The notes under the pieces: model-generated | The model's input: the letters and a program-made list of their open reading frames with translations, nothing else | Database searches by the model: none | Told to the model about the DNA's origin: nothing | Made by a program: the position numbers and the translations under genes | Assembly (NCBI RefSeq): GCF_000016065.1 | Contig: NC_009092.1 | Coordinates: forward strand, 1,240,001-1,304,000 | Direction of reading: 5' to 3' | From: Shewanella loihica PV-4 | GTDB lineage: Bacteria; Pseudomonadota; Gammaproteobacteria; Enterobacterales; Shewanellaceae | DNA length: 64,000 nt | In this document: positions 38,234 through 47,878 of the stretch, one piece after another | How positions within the stretch are numbered: position 1 is the stretch's first letter | Layout of the letters: each line of letters opens with the position of its first letter

Positions 38234-38256
38234 AGTCCCTGCTATTAGGGACTTTA
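38234..38256. terminator. Hairpin between convergent pil operon and fimT gene
   Basis: AGTCCCT (38234-38240) / AGGGACT (38247-38253) followed by TTAAATT on the plus strand. Modest T-run. Confidence 0.5.
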
Positions 38257-38258
38257 AA

Positions 38259-38750
38259 TTAGCAGCTATTTCCATCGGCACCATAAGAGATGAGGCCACT
38301 GCTACTTATTGTTACACTTTGAGATTCGCTTGCCTTGCCATTTGGGCAATAGATAATAGAACCGCTGGAAGATAAACCATCTGCGCTAAAGGTAATCAAT
38401 GGGCCGGAACCTTTGACAGAATCATTAGTGTCAAAACCATCTATTGCTCTTAGTTCTTTGTCTGTTCCCCCCGCATCGGTTAGATAGACTCTAATTCCTC
38501 CCTTCCAATTTGTCCCTGTTCCACAAGAGGTTGCTGAGGCAAAAGGGCAGACATTGACTGTCGCGCCGTAACTTATTGCCTGATTTCTGGCAAAAGACAT
38601 TAAGTTATGGATACGCTCAATACTGCGATTTACTCTGACGCTTTCATAGGCCGAAATTAAAGATGGGAGCCCTATGGTTAATATGATTCCTGCAACGACA
38701 ATAGTTACCATGAGTTCAACGAGTGTGAACCCATTTTTATTCTTCATCAT
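38259..38750 (-). CDS. fimT: GspH/FimT-family pseudopilin (first copy)
   Basis: 163 residues. MMKNKNG then FTLVELMVTIVVAGIILTIG; cleaved after G7. Body has the FimT pattern ESVRVNRSIERIHNLMSFARNQAISYG and VNVCPF, and a C-terminal GSIIYCPNG with paired Cys. Likely a tip minor pilin of the FimU/FimT type. Convergent with the pil operon and 136 bases downstream of the second copy. Confidence 0.9.
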   Translation of the reverse strand: MMKNKNGFTLVELMVTIVVAGIILTIGLPSLISAYESVRVNRSIERIHNLMSFARNQAISYGATVNVCPFASATSCGTGTNWKGGIRVYLTDAGGTDKELRAIDGFDTNDSVKGSGPLITFSADGLSSSGSIIYCPNGKASESQSVTISSSGLISYGADGNSC

Positions 38751-38886
38751 GAGTAAAATCCTCTATTCACTTAACACTAGTATAAGCGAGAAGTTTTAGG
38801 ATTTCAGTATATATAAGCTATTCTTTTTAATGCCAATAATTTGTCGGCTTGATTAAAATTGGCGTGAGTCGTTAGCTTTGGAGCTG

Positions 38887-39399
38887 TTATTGGTTGCAGC
38901 TGATATTTTTCTCTTTTGAAAAGCGTATTCTACCGGCTTGATTGACGATAACGGCTTTGGAATAAGGGCTGTTGGCCGAGCCAGGGCAGTACCTTAAGGT
39001 TCCGTTGCTGCCTGATGCGAGCCCATCAGGTTGAAAACGAGCAGACGCGCGGTTGTAGTAGACAAAGTCACCACTATCAAATGAACTTGTTTGCATCAAC
39101 AATTTGTCTGTGCCATCGAGCTGGTTGCTGGTCCCCGAGTCGGTAAATACCCCCAAGCCTAGGTGCCAGTCATTGGTACATTGGTTATCTTTTATTGGGC
39201 AAACCGTTACCCTAAGCCCGTAGTTGATGGCAGTATTTCTGGCGAACTGAAGAGTCTGTTGAATCATCTTTATCGCGGCGTCGGCTCGGTAAGCCTGATA
39301 GAGATCTGTAAGACTTGGTAGGCCAACCGAGAGGAGTATGGTCGCAACGGCGAGTGTGACCATTAATTCTATGAGTGTAAATCCATTATGATGTTTCAT
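38887..39399 (-). CDS. GspH/FimT-family pseudopilin (second copy)
   Basis: 170 residues from the ATG at 39399, which has AAGGA seven bases upstream. The frame is open 23 codons further but would bury the prepilin signal. MKHHNG then FTLIELMVTLAVATILLSVG. The body is similar to the neighbouring copy (AAIKMIQQTLQFARNTAINYG, VTVCPI, TLRYCPGS), so the pair arose by duplication, now considerably diverged. Confidence 0.88.
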   Translation of the reverse strand: MKHHNGFTLIELMVTLAVATILLSVGLPSLTDLYQAYRADAAIKMIQQTLQFARNTAINYGLRVTVCPIKDNQCTNDWHLGLGVFTDSGTSNQLDGTDKLLMQTSSFDSGDFVYYNRASARFQPDGLASGSNGTLRYCPGSANSPYSKAVIVNQAGRIRFSKEKNISCNQ

Positions 39400-39628
39400 G
39401 GCTATTCCTTGCTGTATGTAGTCTATGCTTCCTGCAATGACCTGAACTCGTTTTTGGGGCGAGTTCATTGAGTATAGAAGAGTTAGCTCAACTTTAGGCG
39501 ATGGGCATATATTGTTCTGCTCTATGAATATTGAATCATTTTATCTCTCGATATAATCATCTTTGGTGGTTTGGGTGGACGTGATAAGCTAGTGCCTAAT
39601 AAACTTAGGTTTTGTCGAATTGGGTTAG

Positions 39629-39988
<360 letters not shown>

Positions 39989-40000
39989 GTCTAAAGTTAT

Positions 40001-40030
40001 AAAAAACCGCTGATATCTCAGCGGTTTTTT
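40001..40030. terminator. Terminator after glnB
   Basis: AAAAAACCGCTGA (40001-40013) / TCAGCGGTTTTTT (40018-40030), loop TATC. Symmetric, so usable by the convergent regulator gene too. Confidence 0.9.
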
Positions 40031-40072
40031 ATTGTCTGTAGATAATCATTAATCAAAGTTTGATGCCGATTC

Positions 40073-41092
40073 CTAGGCCTTTGGGCTTGCCGATGAGTCT
40101 CTTAGTACCGGCTCGGGAATGAAGACCTGATGAGCCGTCTCACTCTGCTTGTTGCCCTGATTCTCGATAAGTAACTCGGTTGCCGTCTGCGCTATCAACT
40201 TATTTGGCTGATGGACTGTGGTTAGCTTAGGCCAGGTCTGTCTAGAGAAGGGGCTGTCCTCGAAACCCACGATAGAGAGTTCGTCGGGTATTGCTACCCC
40301 TGCTAACCTAGCCGCGAAGAGAGCCCCCGCGGCAATTTCATCGTTACAGGCGACTATGGCCGTCGGCCGATTGGCTTTCGCCAGCAGTGTTTTAGCGCCT
40401 TCTACACCCGATTCAAAAGAATACTGACCATTGATGATGTTGGACTCGTCAAGCGATAGGTGATTGCTTTGCAGGGCGGCCTTAAAACCGGCGAGACGTT
40501 CCTTGGTGGATTCGTGCTGATGGTCACCGCTCAGAAAGGCGATATTTTTATGGCCGAGATCGATAAGGTGCTGGGTGATGGAAACCGCTCCATGTTTATC
40601 GTTGACCAGGATCGATAAGCCATCGGTTGTGCTCACCTCTTCCCCTGCAATAATGCGTACATAATTGGCATTAATCTGATCCAAGGCAGCCAAGACTTTT
40701 GGGTCTTCCGATAGCGGCGGGGTTAAAACCAAGCCTGACAGCCTGGCATGGCGCACCATATCGACCAGCTCCTGGCAGATATTATCTGACTTAGCATCGC
40801 AGGGATGGATGAGGAGCTCATAGCCTCTTTGCTTACAAGATGACAAAATACCATTTTGCATATCAATGACATAGTAGGCATTAGGGTTGTCGTAGACAAA
40901 GGCGATCACGTAGGATTTTGTGCCGGCTAGATTACGGGCAGCGACATTAGGCTGGTAGTTAAGTGCGGCAATCGCCTGATTCACTTTATCAATCGTCGCC
41001 TGACGAACCGAAGGCTCGTTATTTGTGACCCGTGAAACCGTTTTTATGGAGACGCCGGCATATTTGGCGACGTCATTAATGGTGACTTTCAT
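40073..41092 (-). CDS. nagR: LacI-family regulator of the GlcNAc/chitin locus (NagR-like)
   Basis: 339 residues. N-terminal HTH VTINDVAKYAGVSIKTVSRV and hinge helix NVAARNLAGTKSY. The periplasmic-binding-like sensor domain includes GLVLTPPLSED, HKNIAFLSGDHQHESTKERLAG (in part), IVGFEDSPFSRQTWPKLTTV. It probably represses the adjacent genes and is released by GlcNAc or GlcNAc-6-P, by analogy with Shewanella NagR. It diverges from the TonB receptor gene. The repeated 18-bp pseudo-palindromes with a central CG are of the form LacI proteins bind. Specific effector and targets are inferred. Confidence 0.85.
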   Translation of the reverse strand: MKVTINDVAKYAGVSIKTVSRVTNNEPSVRQATIDKVNQAIAALNYQPNVAARNLAGTKSYVIAFVYDNPNAYYVIDMQNGILSSCKQRGYELLIHPCDAKSDNICQELVDMVRHARLSGLVLTPPLSEDPKVLAALDQINANYVRIIAGEEVSTTDGLSILVNDKHGAVSITQHLIDLGHKNIAFLSGDHQHESTKERLAGFKAALQSNHLSLDESNIINGQYSFESGVEGAKTLLAKANRPTAIVACNDEIAAGALFAARLAGVAIPDELSIVGFEDSPFSRQTWPKLTTVHQPNKLIAQTATELLIENQGNKQSETAHQVFIPEPVLRDSSASPKA

Positions 41093-41504
41093 CTAGCGGA
41101 TACTCTTTGTGTCTGCACAGCGTCTAGCTGCTTCAGAATTCAAATATGTCTCAAACAATGTACTGTATGGTTACACAGCAGATCTCACTTCCCCTGGCGA
41201 CAATATTGCTGAGTTTTACGCTATTAAGCAATCATCAAATTGATTTCTATCCCGAATTACATTTGTCCCGTTTCGAAAGCTAGTGATTTTTATCCTTGTT
41301 TATCAGTAAATTGCAACAAGATGCAACGAGAGTGTTTTGTTTAATAAATGTATAAATCCAAAGAAATTCCTGCTTTTGGTTATTTTGTTGTGGCGCATCT
41401 GTTAATTGTTGTGTAATCTTTGTACTCACATGACAGCGTTGTCATTCCTTCGGGGATGGTTATGAATACGAAAAAAGATAATAAAGTTATGGAAGGGAAA
41501 CGAG
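41093..41504. other. Divergent intergenic region nagR / TonB receptor
   Basis: 412 bases, AT-rich. Contains one NagR-type operator (41429-41446), 59 bp before the receptor start. The nagR-proximal part shows no copy of the operator, so autoregulation is not evident. No small gene seen. Confidence 0.5.
41429..41446. promoter_or_regulatory. NagR-type operator 1 (TonB receptor)
   Basis: CATGACAGCGTTGTCATT: one change from the 18-bp pattern AATGACAGCGTTGTCATT found five times in this locus. Located 59 bp upstream of the receptor ATG. Confidence 0.8.
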
Positions 41505-44129
41505 ATGCGACCATCTACTTTTAAGAAAAGTGTACTAGCTACAAATATTGCGCTGCTGCTGAGCGGTGCAGTGTCTGTTTCTGCTCTAGCGGCAGAGGCC
41601 GATGCAGAAGCGGTTAATACTGATAATATTGAAAAAATTGAAGTACGTGGTCTGCGTGCTTCGATGAAGGCGTCAATTAACGCCAAAAGATTTTCTGATG
41701 CCGTTGTCGATGCCGTTACAGCCGAAGACATTGGTAAATTCCCCGATGGCGACGTAGGTGAGTCACTGGGTCGTATTCCTGGTGTTACCGTTAACCGCCA
41801 GTTTGGTCAAGGCCAGCAGGTGTCGATTCGCGGCGCATCTGCTCAGCTAACCCGCACCCTGTTAAATGGTCACTCGGTTGCTTCGACCGGTTGGTTTGAC
41901 CAACAGGCTATCGACCGTAGCTTTAACTATTCTCTGCTGCCACCCGAGATGATCAGTGGCATCGAAGTCTATAAGTCTTCTCAGGCCGACATCACAGAAG
42001 GTGGTATTGGTGGTACCGTGGTTGTTAAGACCCGTAAGCCGCTGGACTTAGATGCCAATACTCTATTCTTAAGCGCCAAGGGCGATTATGGTACTGTCTC
42101 TGAGGCGACAGATCCTGCTGTCTCTGGCTTGTATAGTTGGGCAAACGAGGCCGAAACCTTCGGTGTTCTGGTTTCTGCTGCGGGCTCTCAAACCGACTAT
42201 CAGCGTAACGGTATCGAAACCTTGTTGGGTTGGGGCGAAATTGTGCCGACAACCTTCCAACAAGATCGTGAGCGTACCGCCTACAACATTGCCGCTCAGT
42301 ATCGTCCAACCGACAACTTAGAGTTCGGCCTAACGGTTACTAGCCTGGATCTTAAGGCAAACAACGCCAACACCTCTATCTTCCTCTTCCCTACACAACA
42401 AGGCGTAAGCACTTGTAACAAAACCAATGCTGCGGGTGTTTGTACCGACATTACCCATACGGGCGAGGGTGGATTTGCCTGGGCACAGACTTGGGCTCGT
42501 GAAGCCGAGATGTCGTCAGATACCTATGACCTGGACTTCAAATATGAGGGTGAAGGTTTCACCCTTGAAGGCCGCGTCGGTAACACCAAGGCAGATGGTG
42601 GTACTAGCCTAACCTCTAACTATGGTAACTCTATCGGTCAGCCTGGTGACTTCGCCGGTCACTATGACGCTACCGGTGAAAAGATCATTATCGACATCGC
42701 TAACAAGTCTTTCGATGCGGGCGACTTTAACGGTCAGCTAGAAACTGCTGGTTGGGCACTGAAGAAGCAGCCTAACACCGACGAAGAGACCTATGCTCAG
42801 TTCGACCTGACCTTCCTGGTTGATTTCGGTGCCATCACCTCGATCAAAGCCGGTGTGCGCTATGCAGACCATGACGTGACACAGCAAACTGACGCGGCAA
42901 TCGTGGGTGACATTGTGGCTAAAGATGCCTCTGAATACTACTCTGGCACCATCTCATCTGGCGCAGGTTTTACCCTGCCTAAGCCGAATTTCGATGCCAT
43001 GATCCGTGACGCTAAAGCCTCAGTTGATGGCTTTACCCGCGATAAGTCTGGTTACGGTACCCTGAATGAGAAGAACCTGGCCGCCTACGCCATGGCTAAC
43101 TTCGAGGCGGAAGGGATCCGCGGTAACTTTGGTTTACGTTTCATCTCGACTGATATCGAGTCTGATTACTATGCGCTGAGTTCAAGCGGTCAGTTCGCCG
43201 ATGAGTTGAGCACAGACAAGTCGAGCTACAGTGACGTATTGCCAAGCATCAACGTGACGTTCGACTTAGCACCGGATCTCTTGCTACGTACCACGGCGGC
43301 TCAGGTGATGTCTCGTCCTAACTACGCAGACTTGTTTGCCACTTCGACTCTTCCTGGTCTGAACGATGGCACGCCAGGCAACGAAAAACTCAACCGCGGT
43401 TCTGTTGCCCTGGAGCCATTTAAGGCGACCCAGGCAGATGTGAGCCTAGAATGGTACTTCGGCGGTGAGGGTCTGGCTTCTTTGACCTACTTCATCAAAG
43501 ACGTGAGCTCTTTCATTACCACTCGTCAGAAGCTAAACCAGCAGATTGGCATCGAAGACGATAACCTCAGAGATCAAGGCTACAGCGCCTGTGGTGTAGG
43601 CGTCTATGACTGCTGGACAGTCAGCGAGAAGTACAATGCTAACGGTGGTCATATAGAAGGAATTGAGTTACAGCTACAAGACTCGTTCGAAAACGGCCTG
43701 GGCTACTCGGTTAACTATACCTTCGCCGATGCAGGCTCTCCAGCCGAGAACTACCCAGATAAAGTGGGTGTATTCTCTGACTCTTCTAAGCACACGGTTA
43801 ACCTTGTGGGCTACTATGAGATGGAAAGCTTCTCTGCGCGTCTGGCCTACAACTGGCGCAGCGAATACATGATGCGTGAGCTACCAGGTTTCTATGGTAA
43901 CCGTCAGCACCAAGACTATGGCTCGCTGGATCTGAGCATGAACTACAGCGTGACCGATTGGATGGATCTGACCTTCGAAGCCGTTAACCTCACAGAGGAA
44001 GACAGCATTCAGATCGGTGTCTCGCCAGTCGACAATCCAGATGTGATCGCCGAGTTTAAAGATAACTACCCAGTATGGAGCTTCGAAGGCGAAGCGAGAT
44101 ACAAGGTGGGTGTCGCACTGCGATTCTAA
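41505..44129 (+). CDS. TonB-dependent receptor, probable chitooligosaccharide/GlcNAc uptake
   Basis: 874 residues. Signal peptide 1-29 (ends VSALAA). A TonB-box-like IEKIEVRG follows, then the plug domain (AEDIGKFPDGDVGESLGRIPG, GASAQLTRTLLNG, EGGIGGTVVVKTRKPL) and a 22-strand barrel ending in Phe (VGVALRF), the signal for outer membrane assembly. It resembles the TonB-Xanth-Caul subfamily used for carbohydrates in Shewanella, Xanthomonas and Caulobacter. It carries an operator upstream and a terminator downstream. The substrate is inferred from the surrounding nag genes. GGAAACGAG gives the ribosome site. Confidence 0.92.
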   Translation: MRPSTFKKSVLATNIALLLSGAVSVSALAAEADAEAVNTDNIEKIEVRGLRASMKASINAKRFSDAVVDAVTAEDIGKFPDGDVGESLGRIPGVTVNRQFGQGQQVSIRGASAQLTRTLLNGHSVASTGWFDQQAIDRSFNYSLLPPEMISGIEVYKSSQADITEGGIGGTVVVKTRKPLDLDANTLFLSAKGDYGTVSEATDPAVSGLYSWANEAETFGVLVSAAGSQTDYQRNGIETLLGWGEIVPTTFQQDRERTAYNIAAQYRPTDNLEFGLTVTSLDLKANNANTSIFLFPTQQGVSTCNKTNAAGVCTDITHTGEGGFAWAQTWAREAEMSSDTYDLDFKYEGEGFTLEGRVGNTKADGGTSLTSNYGNSIGQPGDFAGHYDATGEKIIIDIANKSFDAGDFNGQLETAGWALKKQPNTDEETYAQFDLTFLVDFGAITSIKAGVRYADHDVTQQTDAAIVGDIVAKDASEYYSGTISSGAGFTLPKPNFDAMIRDAKASVDGFTRDKSGYGTLNEKNLAAYAMANFEAEGIRGNFGLRFISTDIESDYYALSSSGQFADELSTDKSSYSDVLPSINVTFDLAPDLLLRTTAAQVMSRPNYADLFATSTLPGLNDGTPGNEKLNRGSVALEPFKATQADVSLEWYFGGEGLASLTYFIKDVSSFITTRQKLNQQIGIEDDNLRDQGYSACGVGVYDCWTVSEKYNANGGHIEGIELQLQDSFENGLGYSVNYTFADAGSPAENYPDKVGVFSDSSKHTVNLVGYYEMESFSARLAYNWRSEYMMRELPGFYGNRQHQDYGSLDLSMNYSVTDWMDLTFEAVNLTEEDSIQIGVSPVDNPDVIAEFKDNYPVWSFEGEARYKVGVALRF

Positions 44130-44146
44130 TTGACACATTAGTGTAC

Positions 44147-44172
44147 AAAGCCCGGCTTAAGCTGGGCTTTTT
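44147..44172 (+). terminator. Terminator after the TonB receptor gene
   Basis: AAGCCCgGC (44148-44156) / GCtGGGCTT (44161-44169) followed by TTTT. A direct repeat TTATTAGCACC (44171, 44202; 31 bp apart) follows. Confidence 0.7.
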
Positions 44173-44251
44173 ATTAGCACCAACTTTTTATCAGCGACTT
44201 GTTATTAGCACCGACCTTTAATTAGACAAAGAGTAGGGCAGAGGTGAAACC

Positions 44252-45778
44252 ATGGACATTAAGCGTATCCTTATATTGGGCGGCGGCACGGCAGGCTGGT
44301 TGGCGGCCAATCACCTGGGCAAGGCCCTTGAACATCGCCAGGACGTGACCATCACGCTGGTGGAGTCTCCCGATATTCCCATTATTGGGGTTGGCGAAGG
44401 TACAGTACCCGCCATTCGTCAGAGCCTGAAACGCTTCGGGATAAGTGAATCTGAGTTTATTCGTCGGTGTGACGTCACCTTCAAGCAGTCAATCAAGTTC
44501 GTCAACTGGATGGATAAGGACCGTCACGGAGCGGGAAACTTCTATCATCATCTGTTCGATATGCCTAGCCCTTTGGGGGAGGATCTGACCCAGCATTGGC
44601 TAGATAATACTAATACTGCATACGGCGACATGGTCTCGCCTCAGCACAAGGTGTGTGAAGCCGGGCGGGCGCCAAAGCGGATCACCCACAGTGAATATGA
44701 GGGAGCGCTGGGTTACGCCTATCACCTCAATGCGGCTAAGTTTGCCAAGCTGCTTGCCGAAAATGCCATCAGGCGTTTCAACGTCGAACATATCATGGCC
44801 AATGTGCAAGAGGTCACGCTAAGGGAAAATGGCGAGATCGCCTCCCTGGAAACCGATTGCCGGGGCAGTATTGGCGCCGACTTTTTTATCGATTGCAGTG
44901 GCTTTGAATCCTTGCTTATCGACAAGACGCTCAAGGTGCCCTTTGTCGATAAGTCTCATCAGCTGTTTGCCGACAAGGCAATAGCAGTGCAGGTACCCAT
45001 TGATGAGAATGAGGCGATCCCGCCTTATACCCTGGCGACGGCGCATCAGGCCGGCTGGATATGGGATATCGCCTTGACCCATAGGCGCGGTGTCGGGTTT
45101 GTCTACTCCTCTAAATATATGGATGATGACACAGCGCTTAACAAGCTCTCCCGTTATCTGGGACAGGATATCGCCCAGTATCAGTATCGGGTCTTGCCGA
45201 TGAAGCTTGGCTATCGCAGGGAGTTCTTGCATAAGAATTGCCTCTCCTTGGGATTGGCTCAGGGCTTCCTCGAGCCCTTAGAAGCCACCTCTATCTTGCT
45301 GACCGATTTTGCCGCAGGCTTCGTGGCTAATCGCATGCCTAAGGATAGCGAGGCGCTTGCCTTGCTCTCTGAACAATTTAATCAGGTGATGACCTATGCC
45401 TGGGAGCGCGTCGTCGAATTTATCAAGATGCACTACTGCCTGTCAGACAGGAGTGATGCGCCGTTCTGGGTCGATAATCGCGATTCGGAAACGATCCCCA
45501 GTGAACTCGCCACTCGACTCAAGCTGTGGCAAAACCATTACCCCATAAGGCAAGATTTCTTCAGCAAGTTTGAGGTGTTCGACTTAGAGAACTATCTCTA
45601 TGTCCTCTATGGCATGCATTATCCAACGGCGCCTCAAGTTGCAGCTAAAGATCGCAGAGAAGCCTGGCAGGCCCAGGCTAGGCAGATAGCGAGTGTGGGT
45701 GAGCACCTGATGAAGGAGCTGCCAGAACACAGGGAGTTGCTAGAGAAGATCGCGGTATATGGCTTACAAAAATGTTGA
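44252..45778 (+). CDS. Flavin-dependent tryptophan-halogenase-like protein
   Basis: 508 residues. FAD-binding GGGTAGWLAA (residues 11-20), then VGEGTVPAIRQSL. K78 in CDVTFKQSIKFVNW lines up with the catalytic lysine K79 of PrnA. GFLEPLEATSILL matches the conserved FxEPLE motif with its key Glu. The WxWxIP halogenase motif appears as WIWDIA (269-274), with Ala in place of Pro. No signal peptide, so cytoplasmic. Genes like this recur beside sugar-type TonB receptors and SapC genes in Alteromonadales, Caulobacter and Xanthomonas. What they act on there is unknown. It lies 122 bases after the receptor gene, behind a terminator. Confidence 0.88.
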   Translation: MDIKRILILGGGTAGWLAANHLGKALEHRQDVTITLVESPDIPIIGVGEGTVPAIRQSLKRFGISESEFIRRCDVTFKQSIKFVNWMDKDRHGAGNFYHHLFDMPSPLGEDLTQHWLDNTNTAYGDMVSPQHKVCEAGRAPKRITHSEYEGALGYAYHLNAAKFAKLLAENAIRRFNVEHIMANVQEVTLRENGEIASLETDCRGSIGADFFIDCSGFESLLIDKTLKVPFVDKSHQLFADKAIAVQVPIDENEAIPPYTLATAHQAGWIWDIALTHRRGVGFVYSSKYMDDDTALNKLSRYLGQDIAQYQYRVLPMKLGYRREFLHKNCLSLGLAQGFLEPLEATSILLTDFAAGFVANRMPKDSEALALLSEQFNQVMTYAWERVVEFIKMHYCLSDRSDAPFWVDNRDSETIPSELATRLKLWQNHYPIRQDFFSKFEVFDLENYLYVLYGMHYPTAPQVAAKDRREAWQAQARQIASVGEHLMKELPEHRELLEKIAVYGLQKC

Positions 45779-45875
45779 GCTCGAAGCGCTATGATGTTTG
45801 ATTTTTGAAAGGGCACAATCGATTTGGCGGGGCGTAGTTTATTCCAACGTCCCGCCATTAGCTTGCAGCGGATGC

Positions 45876-46595
45876 TTATTGTAGCTTGTCGAACTGGTTT
45901 TGCTTGGCGATAAGGCGAGACAGCTGGTTGAGCGAGGCTCTGTGAGCATAGACGATAGGCAGCAAACCTTTCTTTCTTAGCTCGAGGAAATCCTCATCGC
46001 TTAGCTCGTTCAGCACCTTATCGTCGATCAGGTAGACACCATTGATGTTGATCTTCTGCTCAGATCTTTCCAGCTTAATCGTTAGCTGCTGAGAAACCAG
46101 TAAGTTCTTATCTGCCAGGTATTGGCAAACGGCCTGTGTCTGTTGATGCATGGCGGCGACATCCAGCAGGGCATTGGTTCGCGCCGTCAGGTATTCACTG
46201 CGCTCACCCTCGTCGGTGAAGAGTCGATTACCAGCGTCCTCTGACACCATAGGGCTCTCCTCATCGATACAGACGATCACATTGTCGCCTTCCTCCGAGG
46301 TTCTGGCGATGGACAGAGGCGCATTGCTAAAGCCGATTGGGCTGATGGGCGCATCCCATTGGTTGCTCTGGCAGTAGAGGTTAACTTCGGGCTCGATCCC
46401 CATGATGGCCACCGGAATAAACTGGCCGGTCTCGCCATTCTTCACGAAGACGATGGGGAATTCGGCTGCCAGGCTAGGGATCTCCCTGGCCAGCACTGGG
46501 ATCAGGTGTTCCTTGTTGAAACGGCTGAAATCGTTTGAATGCGTCAGCTTGATGTTGAGATGTTTTTCTGTCGATAGGGGGACAATCTTTGCCAT
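45876..46595 (-). CDS. SapC-family protein
   Basis: 239 residues, no signal peptide or membrane segment. Begins IVPLSTEKHLNIKL and contains FPIVFVKNGETGQFIPVAIMG, the typical SapC (PF07277) core, plus a C-terminal LDDEDF-like segment (NELSDEDFLELRKKGLLP). SapC was named from a Campylobacter S-layer locus, but its biochemical role is not established. It is read convergently to the halogenase-like gene and divergently from the hexosaminidase gene. It has operators B and C upstream. The association with TonB receptor and halogenase genes recurs in other genomes, as far as I recall. Confidence 0.85.
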   Translation of the reverse strand: MAKIVPLSTEKHLNIKLTHSNDFSRFNKEHLIPVLAREIPSLAAEFPIVFVKNGETGQFIPVAIMGIEPEVNLYCQSNQWDAPISPIGFSNAPLSIARTSEEGDNVIVCIDEESPMVSEDAGNRLFTDEGERSEYLTARTNALLDVAAMHQQTQAVCQYLADKNLLVSQQLTIKLERSEQKININGVYLIDDKVLNELSDEDFLELRKKGLLPIVYAHRASLNQLSRLIAKQNQFDKLQ

Positions 46596-46951
46596 GTTTT
46601 TACCTTAGTTAATTTTAGTTTGTGGTGTCTGTTCCTAGCCCACTGTTCGTTAGGCTGGGAAACGCTGGGTTAATCTTTTACCGCTAGTGGCGACCATAGT
46701 GCAAGCATTAATAGATCAAGCAGGCGCTAAAATGGTGCGATAAAGGCGTTAAGTTGAGCAACTTTCACTATTCGGCGCTTCGAATTAGATTTATCGCTGG
46801 TAGGGCATGAGTTTGCGCTTCTTAATCCCCTTCTCATAGGACCTTCTATTTTCTTTAAGAAATCATCTGGCGCCACACTCAGAATCATAGGCCTTTTTCG
46901 TTAGCATTGGTGCTCGTTTTCGGCTTTGCCATCTTCTGGATGTTACCAATA

Positions 46952-46969
46952 GTTGACAGCGTTGTCATA
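46952..46969. promoter_or_regulatory. NagR-type operator 2
   Basis: GTTGACAGCGTTGTCATA: the 14-bp core TGACAGCGTTGTCA is exact and the outer bases differ. It includes a TTGACA that could be a -35 element on the plus strand. Confidence 0.75.
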
Positions 46970-47104
46970 TTTATGTGGCATTTGATGTTGGGTACTGTCT
47001 TTGTAGCTGTGTCTGCGAGTGGCGGTTTTCAACGGGCAGATAAAAAATTGCCTCAGAATGTCAAAAAAATGTAGAAATTCTGTTCTTTCTTAGGTAGATT
47101 AATG

Positions 47105-47122
47105 AATGACAGCGTTGTCATT
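47105..47122. promoter_or_regulatory. NagR-type operator 3
   Basis: Exact AATGACAGCGTTGTCATT, 153 bp from operator 2 and 793 bp before the hexosaminidase start. Confidence 0.85.
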
Positions 47123-47860
47123 TGCTTGTGTGGCACGTTCGTTTTGTAAGGTTTGCATTGTTAGGAAGAGGTCTCCTAACTTGTGCATTGGCAGTAGCCA
47201 TTAAGTTTGTAGCAATGGTTATTGTGTTTGTTTTTTCCTATAGTCTCTCCCCAGATACTAGAGATGGCTAGATGTGTTATGTCTCAATTGGCGCCTTTAT
47301 CGGCGACCCTTGATACATGATGCATCTAGCGCTTTTTTCTGGATTAGAGTGACGCCTGATGAGTGGGCTCTAGGGAAATGCGGAGCAGCGCGCACAGTAC
47401 AGCACAGCACAGCGTGGCGTTCGCTGTCTTGCAGAGGTTCAGATTAAATAAACAGATTTCTTTCATTGTCAGATGACTTTTCAAAGCCAGAGTGGTTTCC
47501 AAAGCCAGATTGTAAGCCTTAGTCAGGTTGGTTTCGGGGAGCCGCTAGATTTGTACAAGTCTGACGATGATCTATTTTCGCGGCGGCATTTTTGTTAATC
47601 GGCCAAGATGCGGCGGCAAATAAGACCAAGCGCAATAAGTAAGTGATCAGCAATAGCGCAGGGAAAATGTTTGAGAGCAAGGCTGAATTTTTAGGTAAGT
47701 AGTTATTCTACAATCAAAAAAGTAATGCAGTTATCGAACGTTTTAACAAGTTAGCTTGAACAGTTATTTATTAGGATTGGCATAAAGTGGTGGCTATCTC
47801 AGATATCGCAATAGCAGGAAGCTGATTGCCTATGCTGACGGGGAAGGGTGGCTGCAATGA

Positions 47861-47878
47861 GACTTGAACGTTCAAGTC
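47861..47878. promoter_or_regulatory. Perfect 18-bp palindrome before the hexosaminidase gene
   Basis: GACTTGAACGTTCAAGTC reads the same on both strands, with a central CG as in LacI-family operators. It ends 19 bases before the ATG and 10 bases before the GAGG ribosome site. As RNA it would form a 7-bp hairpin with a 4-base loop. It differs from the other nag operators. Confidence 0.6.

Noticed and set aside
42025..42612. Several frames antisense or shifted inside the TonB receptor gene
   Set aside because: These are by-products of the GC-rich third positions of the real gene; none has a ribosome site or recognisable domain.
46985..47074. 29-codon ATG frame in the SapC/hexosaminidase gap
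   Set aside because: No Shine-Dalgarno, no clear signal peptide or conservation argument, so noise is more likely.
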